DNA from: Pycnopodia helianthoides
Lineage: Eukaryota; Echinodermata; Asteroidea; Forcipulatida; Asteriidae
Direction of reading: 5' to 3'
DNA: 64,000 nucleotides
Assembly (NCBI GenBank): GCA_032158295.1
Contig: CM063251.1
Coordinates: 17,113,425-17,177,424 of the forward strand
Made by a program: the position numbers and the translations under genes. The notes below the pieces were generated by a model. That model was not told the origin of the DNA and ran no database searches. It saw only the letters and a list, made by a program, of their open reading frames with translations. Each line of letters opens with the position of its first letter. Positions within the stretch are counted from its first letter, which is position 1. This document shows, piece by piece, positions 1 to 12,398 of this stretch.

Positions 1-3000
1 TAATATTCACTGCAAGATATAATCTCAAGCTGCGACAGTTTTTACTGGTATATGAAGACTAGTATAGATTCATTACCACTTATTGGGGGGGGGGGGTACT
101 AAAACACGCTTGACCCCCCCCCCAAAAAAAAAAAAAAAGAGAGTGAAAAAAAGTGCAATAAATAAATAACAAGACTTTGCTATCAGAAATGGGCATCTGG
201 TATTCTTTGGCACATTTATAACTTGTGTTGGCCGTGTCCCGATGGCAACTATAATAATATGGCTGGAACTCCGGAAAGTCCAGGGCCATGTCACACGAGG
301 CAATTTACAGGCAACCAGTTTCAGCCAATCTCTAAGAAGAAAAGGCATTCACATTTGAAATGTTCACATTTTGGGGGATGGTGTATAGAAGACAATGTTT
401 GGAAGAATTACTTCAAAGTTGCTGTCATGGTTGTTTGTTTCGCATGCAGGTGCGTTTGGTTGCATCTTTGACGACTGTAAAAGTTGTCTCGTGTGACGAG
501 GCTGGCCCAATATTCTTCAACATTGTCGTTGTAGCCAGCAGCCGCATCCGTAGCCATAGCCGTAGCCGAAGTCACTTGATTGGGACTCGGATTTTCACAG
601 CGTCACCGTGGTGGTGTTTCGTCTGCACGCCTCACGGAGAGTCCCTTGTTTTATCTGTCATTTACATTACGTTCGTCTCGAGCGAGTAGGCTGAACACCT
701 TGTTTTGTAATTTCCATTCGATGTGGACACTCCTTTTTCCAGATCCCGGCTTACACAGCCTGATCCTTACATCAAAAAAAGTTATACTGTGACCAGATAA
801 GATAATTTACAATGCGTACAAATAATAATTGCGTTGAAGTATATAATGTTGGTCGACTGCCTCGGGTTTTCCTTTAAATGTTTTGCTTTGTATGTTATGG
901 ACTTTTTATTCTAAATTACTTTAAAAAATAATATCCATTCGTTTCTTGCGCTTGGGCTGTGGATGTTGTTTGAAATCGATAAAATAAATAAACAAAATAA
1001 AATAACATTTAAAAGGAAATATTAGTTATTTTATTTCTAAATGTTCTTAAATCTATGCTCTACCAACAGATTTTAAGTTAATACAAGCGGTACTAAAACA
1101 AATTGTGGGCGAAGCTTATAGTGTCGGATATAATCAAAACAAAAATATAATGTATACAAATAATATTGGTATTATTATGATTCTATTAAAAGGCCAACAA
1201 TAATACTCATTAGAAGGAAGTCTACACATGCACATTCTGAATGGATTACTCTTTATTGAAAGTGTTCCAAAATTAAATTGATTGACCACAAACGAAGATA
1301 AATTGCGTTTGAGGAAACACCCCCCCCCCTTGCCCTTGCTTCATAACATTACTGTCTCACTGACAGAGAACTGTCAGAACTATAAAGACCACCAACTCCA
1401 TGTTGAAAATCCCAAGTTTCAAATTAACCACACTTTTGACAATTCATTTCCTTTGCCACAATGCCACCCTTATTTTTTGTTCTGACAATGCTAAAATTAA
1501 CTTCAAAATGACAATGTTTGGGTAGAAAAAAAACTTGCACGTGAGTGAGTGGCTTTCGAGAAGCGTGCGAAGCCCAAGCAAGACGCCGGCTCCACCCGGC
1601 GGACACTCAGCCTGCGTGGCGCTGCTTTTTCCTCTACTTATTCCGCAACAGGCCCCGTTCTTAACAACACTGGAGTATAAAACCCCGGAAACCGAGTGTG
1701 TTTTTTTTTTACTTTGGCGGGCAATAAGTTTCATTGAGATTTATTAATAATGGAGGAGGAAGAGCAGAAGTTTTTATCGCTGTGTGGATTGAACCGCGAA
1801 GGTCGCCTTTGTAAAAGTACATAAGCCGCGAACCACGACTCCGGATGTGTTCTAACATGCAATCATACTGCCGGCACCAGACCAAGGACAAACAATACAA
1901 CTTACTGCGCATGTGCCAAGTTTTGAGATTAAAACAATAGCTGGGCATTGAGTACAACAATGATACCGCATTCAACAATGGTTCGAAATAATGTCGAGAT
2001 AGGGGCATTTCGTTGGTTGGAATTTGCAAGGAATCTCACAGCAAAAAGTTAGTGTCTTGTCGAATGTAACTGTTTACAATGTTAAAGTATTGCATGGTTA
2101 CGGGGTTTGTTTTTCTTCAGAACAAATTCATTCAAATCTTCTAGTTTTAAGAGGCATTCCATTTAAATGACTCGGAAAACTCATTACGAGGGCTGGTTGT
2201 TTTTTTTTTTGGGGGGGGGTTTTCAACAACAAAAATGTCTAGGCTTACATTTATCACTTTTATGACCGTTATTATACTCGTTTATGAATGAACGCATAAA
2301 ATTGAATCACATGTCCGTATGGTCACACCTCGATTATAAATAAATGCAACTGTATACGGCATTATTTGTGATCAGAAAAACGAATAAAAGATTTACAATA
2401 TTTCTCTTTCTGTATTAAAAAAAAATACGGACATTACAAAGGGGAATTTCCACTGAACTCAGTTTTTGTTAACCTCTTGTTCTTAAGCTGGAACTAAATC
2501 AACAATAAGCACTTGTGAAAATTTATAAATAAGTCAATGAAAACAATACAATCTTTTTTTCGCTTTCTTTTTCTCTGGGAAAACGTGGCGACCCAATTAG
2601 ATAGAATTTCCACGATATTTTTTATTGAAAGCTGATAGTGTTTGGATGAATGTACTCTCCTTTAAAAAAAAAAACACTGCTGTAATCACACCATTTGTTA
2701 GCCTCAGGGTAAAACAGTCTGTCCAACAAATAAAATGAACCACTCCGGTCTTCTTCTTTTTTTTTTACATAATACCATTGTGATAGCTTCTTTGGTTGAG
2801 CACTGTTAGAACGCGCAGTTCACCTCATGATTGGTTTGACTTCCCTTAAAGCTTGCAGCAAACAACTTGCAGCCAAAAAATCCAGAACCCCCCCCCCCTC
2901 TCTCACGAGTGTTGGCAAATGAAGTGCAATTGGTGCTCAATATATGAGCCATGCCGTGGTACCCTGCCCCCCACCCATTGTGGCTTCACCGTGTTCTGGG

Positions 3001-3736
3001 ATTGTTACATATTGTTCAGATGATTTACGGATGGGGGCTCCTTTTTTTTTACAAGAGGGGAAGACTGTGTTGATGGGAACTTTTGGGGGGAGGGGGGGCG
3101 GGTGCTCCCTCTGCCACATATCGGGCGTGGTATGACGAAGTGAGTTGGGCATTACTTGTTGACAACTTCGACAATAGGTTGTTATTGTTACCCCGTTTTA
3201 TGCTGTGGCACTATCTGGAACACATTCATTTGTCTAAACACAAATGAGAAGAGGGACAAGGTCCCTGTATATATAAAGCGGAAACATACGTTCGGTTGCT
3301 GTGGGCATTTCCCTTTAATAAAGCAATACGGCGAGTGTGGTTCACGGTGGTGACGCTCCAAATTGCGTGGAACTAATCTTTCTCTAAACAGTTCGACGTC
3401 ATTAATGGTGCAATGTGTTTGTTCCATCGAGGAAATCATTCGGATTGTATGATGCCCGGAATGTTAATTTGATGTTCTCCTTTTTTTTCTTTTGGTTTTC
3501 TGTTTCATTACACACCTGAACAAAAAATAACAAATTCTTCATAAAAACATTGATGGGTGAAATAACATAGAAGAACAAAAAAAACAACAGCAACCAAGTG
3601 AAATAACCTTGCAATAGACCACCCTGGTCCCACATGCATAGAAGGAAACACACTCGCGCACTTTAACGGGTCCCAATGTTCGAATACTCGCGAGACTTGC
3701 GCAGTCTATAGATAGGTTGCAGTATGACGTAAATCG

Positions 3737-3952
3737 GCCATCTTTACGGGCAGTTTAGAACCATAGATATATAATATATTCTATATCTATGTTTAGAACA
3801 AACAGTCGTGCGTTTCGTGTGAGAACGGCGTGCAACACGCGCGCATTTCACGAAACTCATTGCAGGATTTGTCAGTGAACAACGCGGCTGCGTTAATAAG
3901 TTGAGCGTTTGACGCACCTGCCAGCCAAAATGCAATTTACCCGTAAAGATGG
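3737..3952. repeat. Possible foldback element with internal hairpin
   Basis: A segment reading CCATCTTTACGGG near 3739 recurs in reverse complement as CCCGTAAAGATGG near 3939, about 200 bp away. Just inside the left arm, CATAGATATA and TATATCTATG (about 3763-3792) form a perfect 10-bp hairpin. This looks like a small inverted-repeat element. No target-site duplication was established. Confidence 0.45.
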
Positions 3953-4156
3953 CGTCTACTGGGAACTATCTATAGGGACTTCAGTTTGCCTTTTAATGGT
4001 AGGGGCTGCTGAAGTGAAATATTAAATAAAATACTTGTACAGAACAGAAGATTTTTGCGGACCACCCCCCCCCCTCCTCCAATTGCCTTCAACACTCATT
4101 TGTTACATTTTCCCTTACCTTTATATTTTCCTCTCTGCAAACAAAATTGCAGGCCT

Positions 4157-4312
4157 GGGGGTCGATTTCACAAAACTCTTTCTAACTTAGGACTAGTCCA
4201 AGGCAATGCTAAGAGATAGGACTTACTGGTCCTAACTTAAGACTAGTCCTATCTCTTAGCATTGCCTAGGACTAGTCCTAAGTTAGGAAGGGTTTTGTGA
4301 AATCGACCCTGG
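4157..4312. repeat. Palindromic MITE, family P1, copy 1
   Basis: The element begins GGGTCGATTTCACAAAACTC and ends with the reverse complement GTTTTGTGAAATCGACCC. Almost the whole 155 bp folds back on itself, including repeated GGACTAGTCC blocks. A second copy lies at 13546-13710. It has no coding capacity and is typical of a non-autonomous foldback DNA transposon. Confidence 0.85.
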
Positions 4313-5321
4313 GGTTGGGTCGAGGGGGTGTTAACCACACTCAGCTCACCCATCTCTGGTGCACCTCTACAACTGAGTCGGATTGTCAATCGGACTCGAA
4401 CTTCTTTGTAAATGTCATCTTAGGTGAAGATAATATTCAGGATAATTTCTTGTAAAACTGTTGGTTCCAATTTTTCACACAGTTAGTTTCTAGCTTAAAA
4501 TTACCAGATTTATGTAAGAAAACACATTTAAATGCAGTTTTAAAAAAAATTGATTCAGTTAACGGTAAACTTTCAGTGAATTTAAAGACTTGAATGTGTC
4601 CTGAGATGAAGCCGTTTGGAACTTTCTGACAACAAACAAATCAAGTAACAGATAGGTACATACTCCAAGTTTTAGTTGAGTTTCATTAGGTTAGTACATT
4701 TTTTTCTGCACACACGTCAAAATACAACGTGGTGCAAAAGGGACAACCCCGAACAGGCACTCAGGCCCACTAAATTGGGACCCTTGATCACACACCAGAT
4801 TAAAACAAAGAAACAAAGACAACAGCAAAAAACAACTGTAGGAAAAAAACATGGACATATTTGAACAGTAATAAAAGTCATAAAATCACAGTAAAAAATA
4901 TATATATAAATTATAGACAATTTACAGTACAATTACGGTTACATATGGCATGTAAATGTAAACCAGTTTTGTGTTCGGGATCGTCGCAGATGTAATGATG
5001 ATAAAATCATCAATCAATCAATGCTGAACCTTTTTCATGAAACTAGACCACGTCTTTCCTCTGAACGGTCACTTTACCCGAGCGCCTAAAAAATAAATGA
5101 AAAAAATTTAAGTCCGTGGCCGTCTCGTTTTATACCGAGGGGTGCAAAAGGTAGCCTGTTTGTTGCTGGCCTTGTCCACTTTTTTTCTCGAGTGGGATTT
5201 TGAACATTTTGCATGGCTTTTGCCTTGTGCATTTACGTTTTGGGCTGATTTGTTGAATGTTTGTTTGCGTCTTTGCTTGTTGAGAATATATCCTTGTCTG
5301 TTGTTTACTTGATTGTTTACT

Positions 5322-5349
5322 TATTTCTTTCTTTCTTTCTTTCTTTCTT
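5322..5349. repeat. (TTTC)n microsatellite
   Basis: A short run of TTTC repeats in non-coding DNA. Confidence 0.85.
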
Positions 5350-5586
5350 AGTCTGTTACTGTTGTTTACCAGTTTGATTGGATTGTGTGTTTTTTCCCTT
5401 TCTTTTAACGGGCTGATTGAACCATATGGTCTGGAATTTGTTGTTTCCTCCACTGTCCTATCTGTGAAGTGAAATAGATTAATATACTGGTTTGGAAAAA
5501 AAATCTGGGAAGGTCCACGGTAACAACTTGTAACTATCTCACTAATGAGTTGTCGTGATTCTGGAAAGATCCTATACTTAAACAAC

Positions 5587-5626
5587 TCGACGTTTCGATT
5601 AGTATGCTCCGGTCGTCTTCAGGAGA
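5587..5626 (-). ncRNA. Hammerhead-like hairpin, divergent copy
   Basis: On the minus strand this reads CTCCTGAAGACG, a hairpin with an AGCATA loop, then CGAAACGTCGAG. This is the same layout as the copies at 44197-44239, 63497-63540 and 20863-20902. The stem is weaker in this copy. Ribozyme activity is inferred from the core pattern only. Confidence 0.35.
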
Positions 5627-6350
5627 AAAAATACTTTTCAGTTTTGCCTCGCAGCGAAGCAACTCGATCGTTTACACCCCGCCAGTTCCTTTCAGAAGCG
5701 CTATACAGTTCGTTTTAGAGAGATACAATAATCATAAAGTGTGTGACCGCAAACCTTAGTGTCTTAGATTCTGGTTCTTGAGGATGATGACATATTTATC
5801 TTTCTGTGTCTACTGTATCCCCCCCCCCCCCCCCTTCCCCTTTTTTCTTCGTCCCTTGTTCCTTACGCCGCTCCATCTGTTTGTATATATCATTGGTGAA
5901 ACTAAACATTTTCATATGTGTGTTTGGGGGGAGGGTCAGAGACATAATTGGGGGGGGGCGCTATATAATTTATCGAACCCTTCATCTGTGCACGTCTTCT
6001 ATGTCATTTGAGGGGGGGGGGGCAAGAGGGGTGCAAGGTTTCTAGCCCCTGATATCAACGTCACTGATATCACTATCATTACTTCGGGCAAGATGTCTGG
6101 CTCTGCAACTCGTATCTACCTGTTCGTGCTTTCCGTTATAAAACAATGTCTCTAGTGCTGGTGTGTTCCTCCCTCAGTCTGTGACTCGGTTTGCAGCGCG
6201 TCCAGTTTCAGTTACGAGATCGACCGATTTTGGAGAAAAAAAACCTCTGGTGTAGAGGTTGTGTGCAATGGACGGATAGGCCTGGCCTTGAGTGACCATG
6301 GCTCCTAGCACCCATCAATGGCCTATAAACTCATATCCTGTCACAGCCCT

Positions 6351-6502
6351 GGGGCCCAATTTTATAGAGCTGCTGAAGTAGACAATTGTAATCATGTGCT
6401 TAACAAAAATTAGCAGGATACCAGTCAAAAACAGTACATGCGACATTGTATTTTGGCTGGTATTTTGTTGTGCCGAAGCAGCTCTATGAAAATGGGCTCG
6501 GG
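6351..6502. mobile_element. MITE family M1 (GGGCCCAATTTCATAGAGCTGC), copy 1
   Basis: The left end resembles GGGCCCAATTTTATAGAGCT and the right end is near its reverse complement (AGCTCTATGAAAATGGGC). Between them is the family's internal block AGCAGGATACCAGTCA. Other copies lie at 16369-16687, 23879-24016, 39512-39689, 59172-59362 and 61494-61686. It has no ORF, so it is non-autonomous. Confidence 0.8.
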
Positions 6503-7200
6503 CTGGACTCCTCCGCTGCATACAACGCGACGCAACGGAGATTGGCGTCCTACGTTTTTATTGGGTTTAACGTGAATAACTGTACACGTTGTTGTTAATG
6601 TATTTTGTTTTGTTTTGGGGGTTTTGGGGGAATTTAATTTATCAAATAAAGTTTTCAATAAGCACACCACACACAACCAACCTGTGAATTGTTCATCACA
6701 GAGAAAGGACCACGGACCCTCTATGAATGGTATAACTGTTCGTTTCGATTGCTTCAGCAGTGAAATGAGTAACTGGGATAATGCTATTTTCTCAATGTTG
6801 ACAGTATGTCAGACGAACTAAACATGTTTCTCTCGAGGATTTTCATTGTGTTCTATTTCTACAAATTATTTAATTTGAATATTATTTATTTTAATGTTAC
6901 ATGAAATGTTGTTATTGCTCGCATAAAACCACAGGACTGGAATGTGGCTAAAAAGGATATCAAGTTAATTAGTAATTATAAAAAATGAAGGTACTATCTT
7001 TTTGGGATATTGTTTTTTTAAGATTGCATCTCACTTACGCACAATAATTTAGTACTAATTTAGTAGTTATGTTTAACATTTCAAATAAATTCTTTAATTT
7101 GTACTGAATATTTTCAACGATATCTATCTAGATAAGTATTTTGAAACAAACAAGGATATAATTTGTAATCAAAATGTTTTTTATGTTCTGTTGTCTATAG

Positions 7201-7557
7201 AGACCGATAACAAGTGCTTACTTGCCGCTGGGAAGCGTACCGTATCAACCCTCGCATCAGCCCACCACGCAGTACCACTCGCACCAGCATGACTGGCCGG
7301 GCGTTCACGTCCCCAGCACCGCCGACCACTCAGGAGTACCGCTCACCACACCGTGGCGAACATGACACTGTGTCATCCCGCGCGCAATGACTATTTAACT
7401 GTAACGTCTTCGGCGTTGGCTGAAGCGTCAAAAGTCCGAGAAATGGGAGGCAGCGTGTCGCCCGAGTCGGTGCCGAGCCCGACGGCGCAGAGTAACGGGC
7501 TGATGGACAACAGTCATGACGAGCACGGCTCACTGGAGAAGGGAAATCACAAGAAAG
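7201..7557 (+). CDS. Mox: Mox/Meox homeobox gene, N-terminal exon (reading frame broken)
   Basis: This exon encodes the region N-terminal to the homeodomain. A pyrimidine-rich acceptor ends in TCTATAG at 7200, and the donor GGTATGC follows 7557 in phase 1, which joins in frame to the homeobox exon at 24069. The first part, read from 7201, is rich in His, Gln and Pro and contains HQHDWPGVHVPS, resembling the NWHxPxxS stretch of vertebrate MEOX. It stops at TGA 7363-7365. The second part, in the frame starting at 7353 and ending SLEKGNHKK, leads directly to the homeodomain but is closed upstream by TGA 7290-7292. Both parts look like Mox, so the frame must change between 7293 and 7362. A one-base loss (or two-base gain) in the sequence would explain this. 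An alternative acceptor at 7315-7316 would give only the second part. No start codon for the protein is identified here. Confidence 0.8.
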
Positions 7558-9044
7558 GTATGCACTGTTAATAAAAAAATAATAAAAACATTCAACATAA
7601 ATAGGAAATCATTCCGAAAGGACAAACTTGCATCATGTTGATGCCTCAAATCACAGAGGCAAATATCAGAAGCTATAATGCAATCCAGTTTCCCCGGAAA
7701 AGGTAAACCACGGTTATTTTTCTTGCCGCATGGATTCTCTTCCTGCGGGCATTTACTCCGGATAAAAGGGCCGATGAAAACTAGTGAAGTTCAATGCTCA
7801 AATACGGAGTATGTACAAGTTCGAGGGTGTTCAGTACCGAGTGGGGAGGGGGCTGGGCTTAATGGGAAATAAGGAAGGGGCAAATACGTCTCTTAGTAAC
7901 GGGAGATGTGAGACGCAGCAATTTTAAAGGGGCGCACATCTTGTGAGATTCTTAATGTGATACCTTTGACTTTTACAACTCGATGATGTTGCATGCATGA
8001 ATGTCCACAGATGTTCATTTATGATTCGCCAACAGTTAAAGGAACGTTCGCATTATTTTCGCGACAACATGAGTTTTACATTAGCCTGGTGCGGAGCTGT
8101 CTGTATTTCTATAAATATCGCCCAGGAAAGACTTTACTTTAACCTATACAAAAAACACTTCTAAGAAAGGTACAACTACGAGACGGTGATACACTTTGTG
8201 GGGGGGGGGGGTTTAGAGAACTATTTTGGAACCAGCGATCCGTGTTGAAGAGCGAGGGATGATTTTGAAAATTCTGCCACACTTGCCAATAAGAGTTAAC
8301 ATAACATGTAATTACCGATGGCCAAATGCATTGTTACAAAAACGGTTATCTGTTACGTTGAAAAACACAGAAGAATGTAAGTTTATAGACCAACGCGTAA
8401 TTTTATTTGTAGAGACAAGTTTATCATTTTGTTCTCATCTTTGGCTTTGGTTTTCAAGCAATATCCATCATTTCTGTTCACATCTTGGAGAATTCGGGGG
8501 GGGGGGGGTGGGGGTATGATCCCATGGGCCGATCCCCGCTCCAAATAGTGAGGAGGCGGGTCCTCCACATCCCTGTATTGATAACAACTCTGTATCGATG
8601 GTATTCGAGTGCAGGGATCCATGATACAGGAACATACAGTGCTGTTTCCACACAGGAAATCTTTACTATAAATACCTATCACAGTAATCATCCAGTATAT
8701 GTGATCCCTCTACGTCAGGCGGCGACGACCGGATTAAAGGTAGACTATACTGGCACCATTGGTCTCTGGGGGACAGCGCCTTCGATATACTTCTGTTTCT
8801 TTGAACGCCATCCAAAATTTGTGAAAATTATTCTGCCGGACGAAAAAAGTAATAATAATACATAGAAAAGCATAATGTTGCGTTGAAGGTCGTTTACCAA
8901 TGAACATGTACATTAATAGTTTGCGTGACCAGTTGGCTTCCTGCCAGTGTTTGTTCCAATGGCACAATCAATTCAATTCAAACAGCAACATTTTGCTAAA
9001 CAGAAACAGGTCATACATTCAGATTTTCATGAAATTTACTGTTA

Positions 9045-9490
9045 ATGTGAACGGTGCCCTGCTTACGTTTTGCTTAGCGAGGAAACAAATCTTCGGGCAC
9101 AACAATCATACAGCCTGGATGTGCTGTAGCACACAAAAATGCTAAGCACACAAAAAATACTTGCTTAGTAGAATCATGTTACCTGTCAGATTGTCACAAA
9201 GTTTACATTACTGCGACCGGTGCCCTGCTCACTTTTAGCTCAGCAAAGAAACTTGGTAAGCAATTTTTTGTTTGCTAATAGGAACGAAATCTACTCTTAC
9301 GCACAAAGTTGGTGAAGCTTGTAAGCACACAAAAATGCTAAGTACAGAACAAACCTTTTTAATAATAGCAGACTCGGGTCACCAGCCAAAGTGTCAATTA
9401 GTTTTGAGTTTTTGCGACTGGTACCCCCACTCATTTTTTGCTTAGCAAAACTACTAAGCGGTTTTGTTTCTGCTACAGCTACCTTTTTGC
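9045..9490. repeat. Cluster of degenerate M1-like repeat units
   Basis: Three degenerate units recur with variants of GGTGCCCTGCTTACTTTTTGCTTAGC, at about 9053, 9220 and 9420, each followed by snippets such as AGCACACAAAAATGCTAAG. They resemble decayed internal pieces of the M1 MITE family in reverse orientation. Confidence 0.5.
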
Positions 9491-9994
9491 CATGGTCATT
9501 ACCCACATGTACATGCATGATGACCCATTTGTATAGTGTACAGGAACCTCAACTGTTTTCGATTCGGAAGCGTTTGTTAGACTCAACATGGCTCTCGTGC
9601 ATGTTTCAAGGATTCCAGCGCCGTTCTCCCTTGACAGTGGTCCGCTTTAAAAACCACACAAGGACCGGTCGAAATTCACTCCAAGTGGTCCGGCATGGCT
9701 GGTGCAGTGTTGAAAAGTATCCCTGGAGAGAAACAAACTGGCTGGCCGTAGTGAAATGATAAGCTAAGCGGTCCCGCTGTATGGCCAGTCACTGAAAAAG
9801 TAAAGGGTAAACCCCGAACTTGCTGTTGCGAAAACCACGGCAAGCCGTACTGTTGGTACGGTACTCTATTTTTGTAAAGTTCAATACACCCCTCACCTGC
9901 AGAAGCTGATTGTAAAATGCCCGTTGAACTGATGTAGAAGTGAAGGGCTGCATTTGGCATCAACTCGGACCAATATCTTGTTAGGTTTTCACAT

Positions 9995-10377
9995 TTAAAG
10001 GAACATTACAGAATTGGTTTGTGCTAACAAAACAGTTGCTGGCAGTGTAAGCACTTTATGTAATCCACCATATACATAAACTGACAAACCTGTAGAAGTT
10101 TGAGATCGATTGGCCATATGGGTCACGAGAAAATAGTGAAAAACCGATTACACATTTGCATATAGATTCAACAAATGAACAAAACGCTCACTGATCGATA
10201 AACTCCAATCGGAAAATTAGTTTATTCATTTCTCATCAAATATGGCATTTCAGACAGAATATTTCAAGGGATGTTTTCTACTATCATTATCATTAGACCG
10301 TGTAAGTTTTGTGTAAATCTGTGATCAAAAGTATCTTTTACAAGTTTTTTCTTACCAATTCTGTAATCTTCCTTTAA
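9995..10377. mobile_element. MITE family M2 (TTAAAGGAACATTACAGAATTGGT), copy 1
   Basis: The element starts TTAAAGGAACATTACAGAAT and ends in the near-perfect reverse complement (ACCAATTCTGTAATCTTCCTTTAA). The inside is AT-rich without an ORF. A second copy is at 42327-42693. Confidence 0.85.
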
Positions 10378-11083
10378 GAAACCATCGATCTATGATAACA
10401 TATATGGTGTAATTATAGTGGTGATGGCAAGAACTAATTCAACTGATGTAATGATTGCATCGGGCATAAAGAATACTATTTTGTTGTTTTTACCTTTTTT
10501 TACACTGATTCATGTGAGATCAGCACTTAACACTCAAATGCTTTCCTGCAAGTGGGGACGGGGGGTTCCACAGGTATATTACCACTTTATGAATTGGTAA
10601 TAATTGTTATTTTAACAGCTTGCATTTGTGTGGCACCAATCCACCTGAGAAATATTGAAATTTGAAATGTTGTCATCTGCGAAAAAAATTGGGGTTTACT
10701 TGCATGTATTGCCTTTCTGCACAAGAGAAACGTGTCCAAGTACGGTGGGCCTCACAAACAAATTAAACCATCATTGATTTTCGATTAATGTTGTCCCCCG
10801 TGAAAACGAGGTTGTAACTTTTTCCCTTTCGATGACGTCATCAGAGCTGTCACCGAGTACACGCCCCTTTCGCTTTTCTCACATAAACACACTTCACGTA
10901 ATCTCACGAGGTTTCCAGGTAAATGGACTGACCTCTTATTAAAGGTTGAAATTAGCAGCGTCATGACCATAGTGGTAAATAAGGTACCATACAAGACGGC
11001 CAGTAAAATGATAAAACAGTCTCGTCCGGGTCCTGGGAGGTCCAGATTCCTAAAATTGCCGAAGCGAATTTATTTTTTTAAGC

Positions 11084-11425
11084 TTAAAGGTATTATACAC
11101 TTTTGGTAATAGCTCAAAATCAGTGTCCACATTTTGTGTGATTAAACATATGCATGAGCAAACAAACCTGTGAAAGTTTGAGCTCAATTGGTCATCGAGG
11201 TCACGAGAAGATAGTAAAAAGAGATCTTATGTGTTTTCTGTTTTTTCAAATTATCGCGCGCGATAATTACTATTGTTTTACTCGTTTCTCAGAAAAGATA
11301 GCATTTTAAGCAGAAATATTTTAAAGAACCCTTTCTACCATTACTTACTTTAAATCATGTAAGTTATGTGTGAATCTGTGAACATTGTGTTCTTCGATCT
11401 TACCAATAGTGTACAGGGCCTTTAA
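11084..11425. mobile_element. MITE family M3 (TTAAAGG...CCTTTAA), copy 1
   Basis: The ends read TTAAAGGTATTATACACTTT and AGTGTACAGGGCCTTTAA. Inside are family blocks such as AACCTGTGAAAGTTTGAGC and a GCGCGC palindrome near 11255. The right-hand part recurs at about 16397-16515, inserted in an M1 MITE. Confidence 0.8.
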
Positions 11426-12055
11426 CAAAAGCTGGTTACCAGTTACTGCATGTAATTGATGTGGCCGTTTTGCTGGTAACCTATTTCTAACTAAGCAATT
11501 TGTGTGTTGTGCTGCAAACATGGCCCTGGCCTTCACAGTCACGGGACGGTCTATAAACAAAGGGCAATACGGCCATGTACATTTTAGGACAACGCTTTGT
11601 TTGTGACAATTTCCGTTCTTTGTTTCCGATCGTTGGAAAAACACTGCAACCCATTTTTTCTTCGAAAAACAAAAAAAGCTCGAAAACTTTATCTGAGAAG
11701 ATTGTGGATAGCTTCGTAAGATGATTTTTTTTTCAGTGAATATTCACATAATAAAATGATCCATCGTACCTTTAACTTGATATGGACATTTTGTTTTCTT
11801 TGGGGAGGAATATTCCAGTTAATAGTCTAATTTTTTCTGAGACACTTAATGCATTTAATGTGGGGAACTGTCATTAAAGTGGGTCTAACCCTTGAGTGGC
11901 TTTACCTGTTCCTGCGGTTTTTGTATATACGTGTTTAACTGTTTAGTTTTCTCTTCATTGGATGGGCCTGAAGCAACACATTAAAGGTGCTGGGTCTGAT
12001 TTTGGGCCCATTTGACACGAAATCTTGTCATCGATTCGATAAAGTTTTAAGCTTT

Positions 12056-12398
12056 CATTTAAAAGGTATTGCACTGGATTGGTAGAACTGACAAAGTAGG
12101 CAGTGTTCATGTTTTATGTGATCAACCATACATGAAACATACAAACCTGTGTGGAATTTGGGCTTAATCCGTTAAGAGGAAATAGTGAAGGCACAACCAA
12201 AATTAAGGACAAAGTGCTTACACGCTGACAATTTTGCATGGCTTTACACTATTTTCTCCTGACTCGCACAGCGGATTAAGCCCAAATTTACACAGGTTTG
12301 TTGTTTCATGTATGGTCGATCACACAAAACATGAACACTCATGTCTGTGGGTATTTTGTCGGATCTGTCCATCCTGTAGGCCTATCATCCCTTTAAAT
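12056..12398. mobile_element. MITE family M3-related foldback element, copy 2
   Basis: AAAAGGTATTGCACTGGATT on the left and CATCCCTTTAAA on the right. Inside are long inverted arms: CATACAAACCTGTGTGGAA / GGATTAAGCCCAAATTTACAC. The element can fold into one long hairpin and has no ORF. Confidence 0.75.

Larger units (their letters stand above)
1..7200. other. 5' flank or first intron of the Mox gene; no exon recognised
   Basis: I see no convincing coding exon here. The exon at 7201 starts at a splice acceptor, so at least one more 5' Mox exon should lie here or left of the window, but I could not identify it. The stretch holds G/C homopolymers (87-99, 112-122, 5820-5834, 6012-6021), a foldback MITE (4157-4312), a second MITE (6351-6502), a TTTC microsatellite near 5322-5349 and a hammerhead-like hairpin on the minus strand (5587-5626). 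Open frames up to 151 codons occur but are low-complexity and lack family signatures. Confidence 0.6.

Noticed and set aside
1676..1824. TATA-like GTATAAAAC followed by an ATG and 24 acidic-start codons (MEEEEQKFLSLCG)
   Set aside because: Tempting as a missing first exon, but the peptide does not resemble a Mox N-terminus, the frame closes quickly and no convincing donor in the right phase was seen.
5130..5585. 151-codon open frame on the minus strand
   Set aside because: Rich in Lys, Gln and Ser from T/C-rich repeats including the TTTC microsatellite; no domain, no splice context and no family resemblance.
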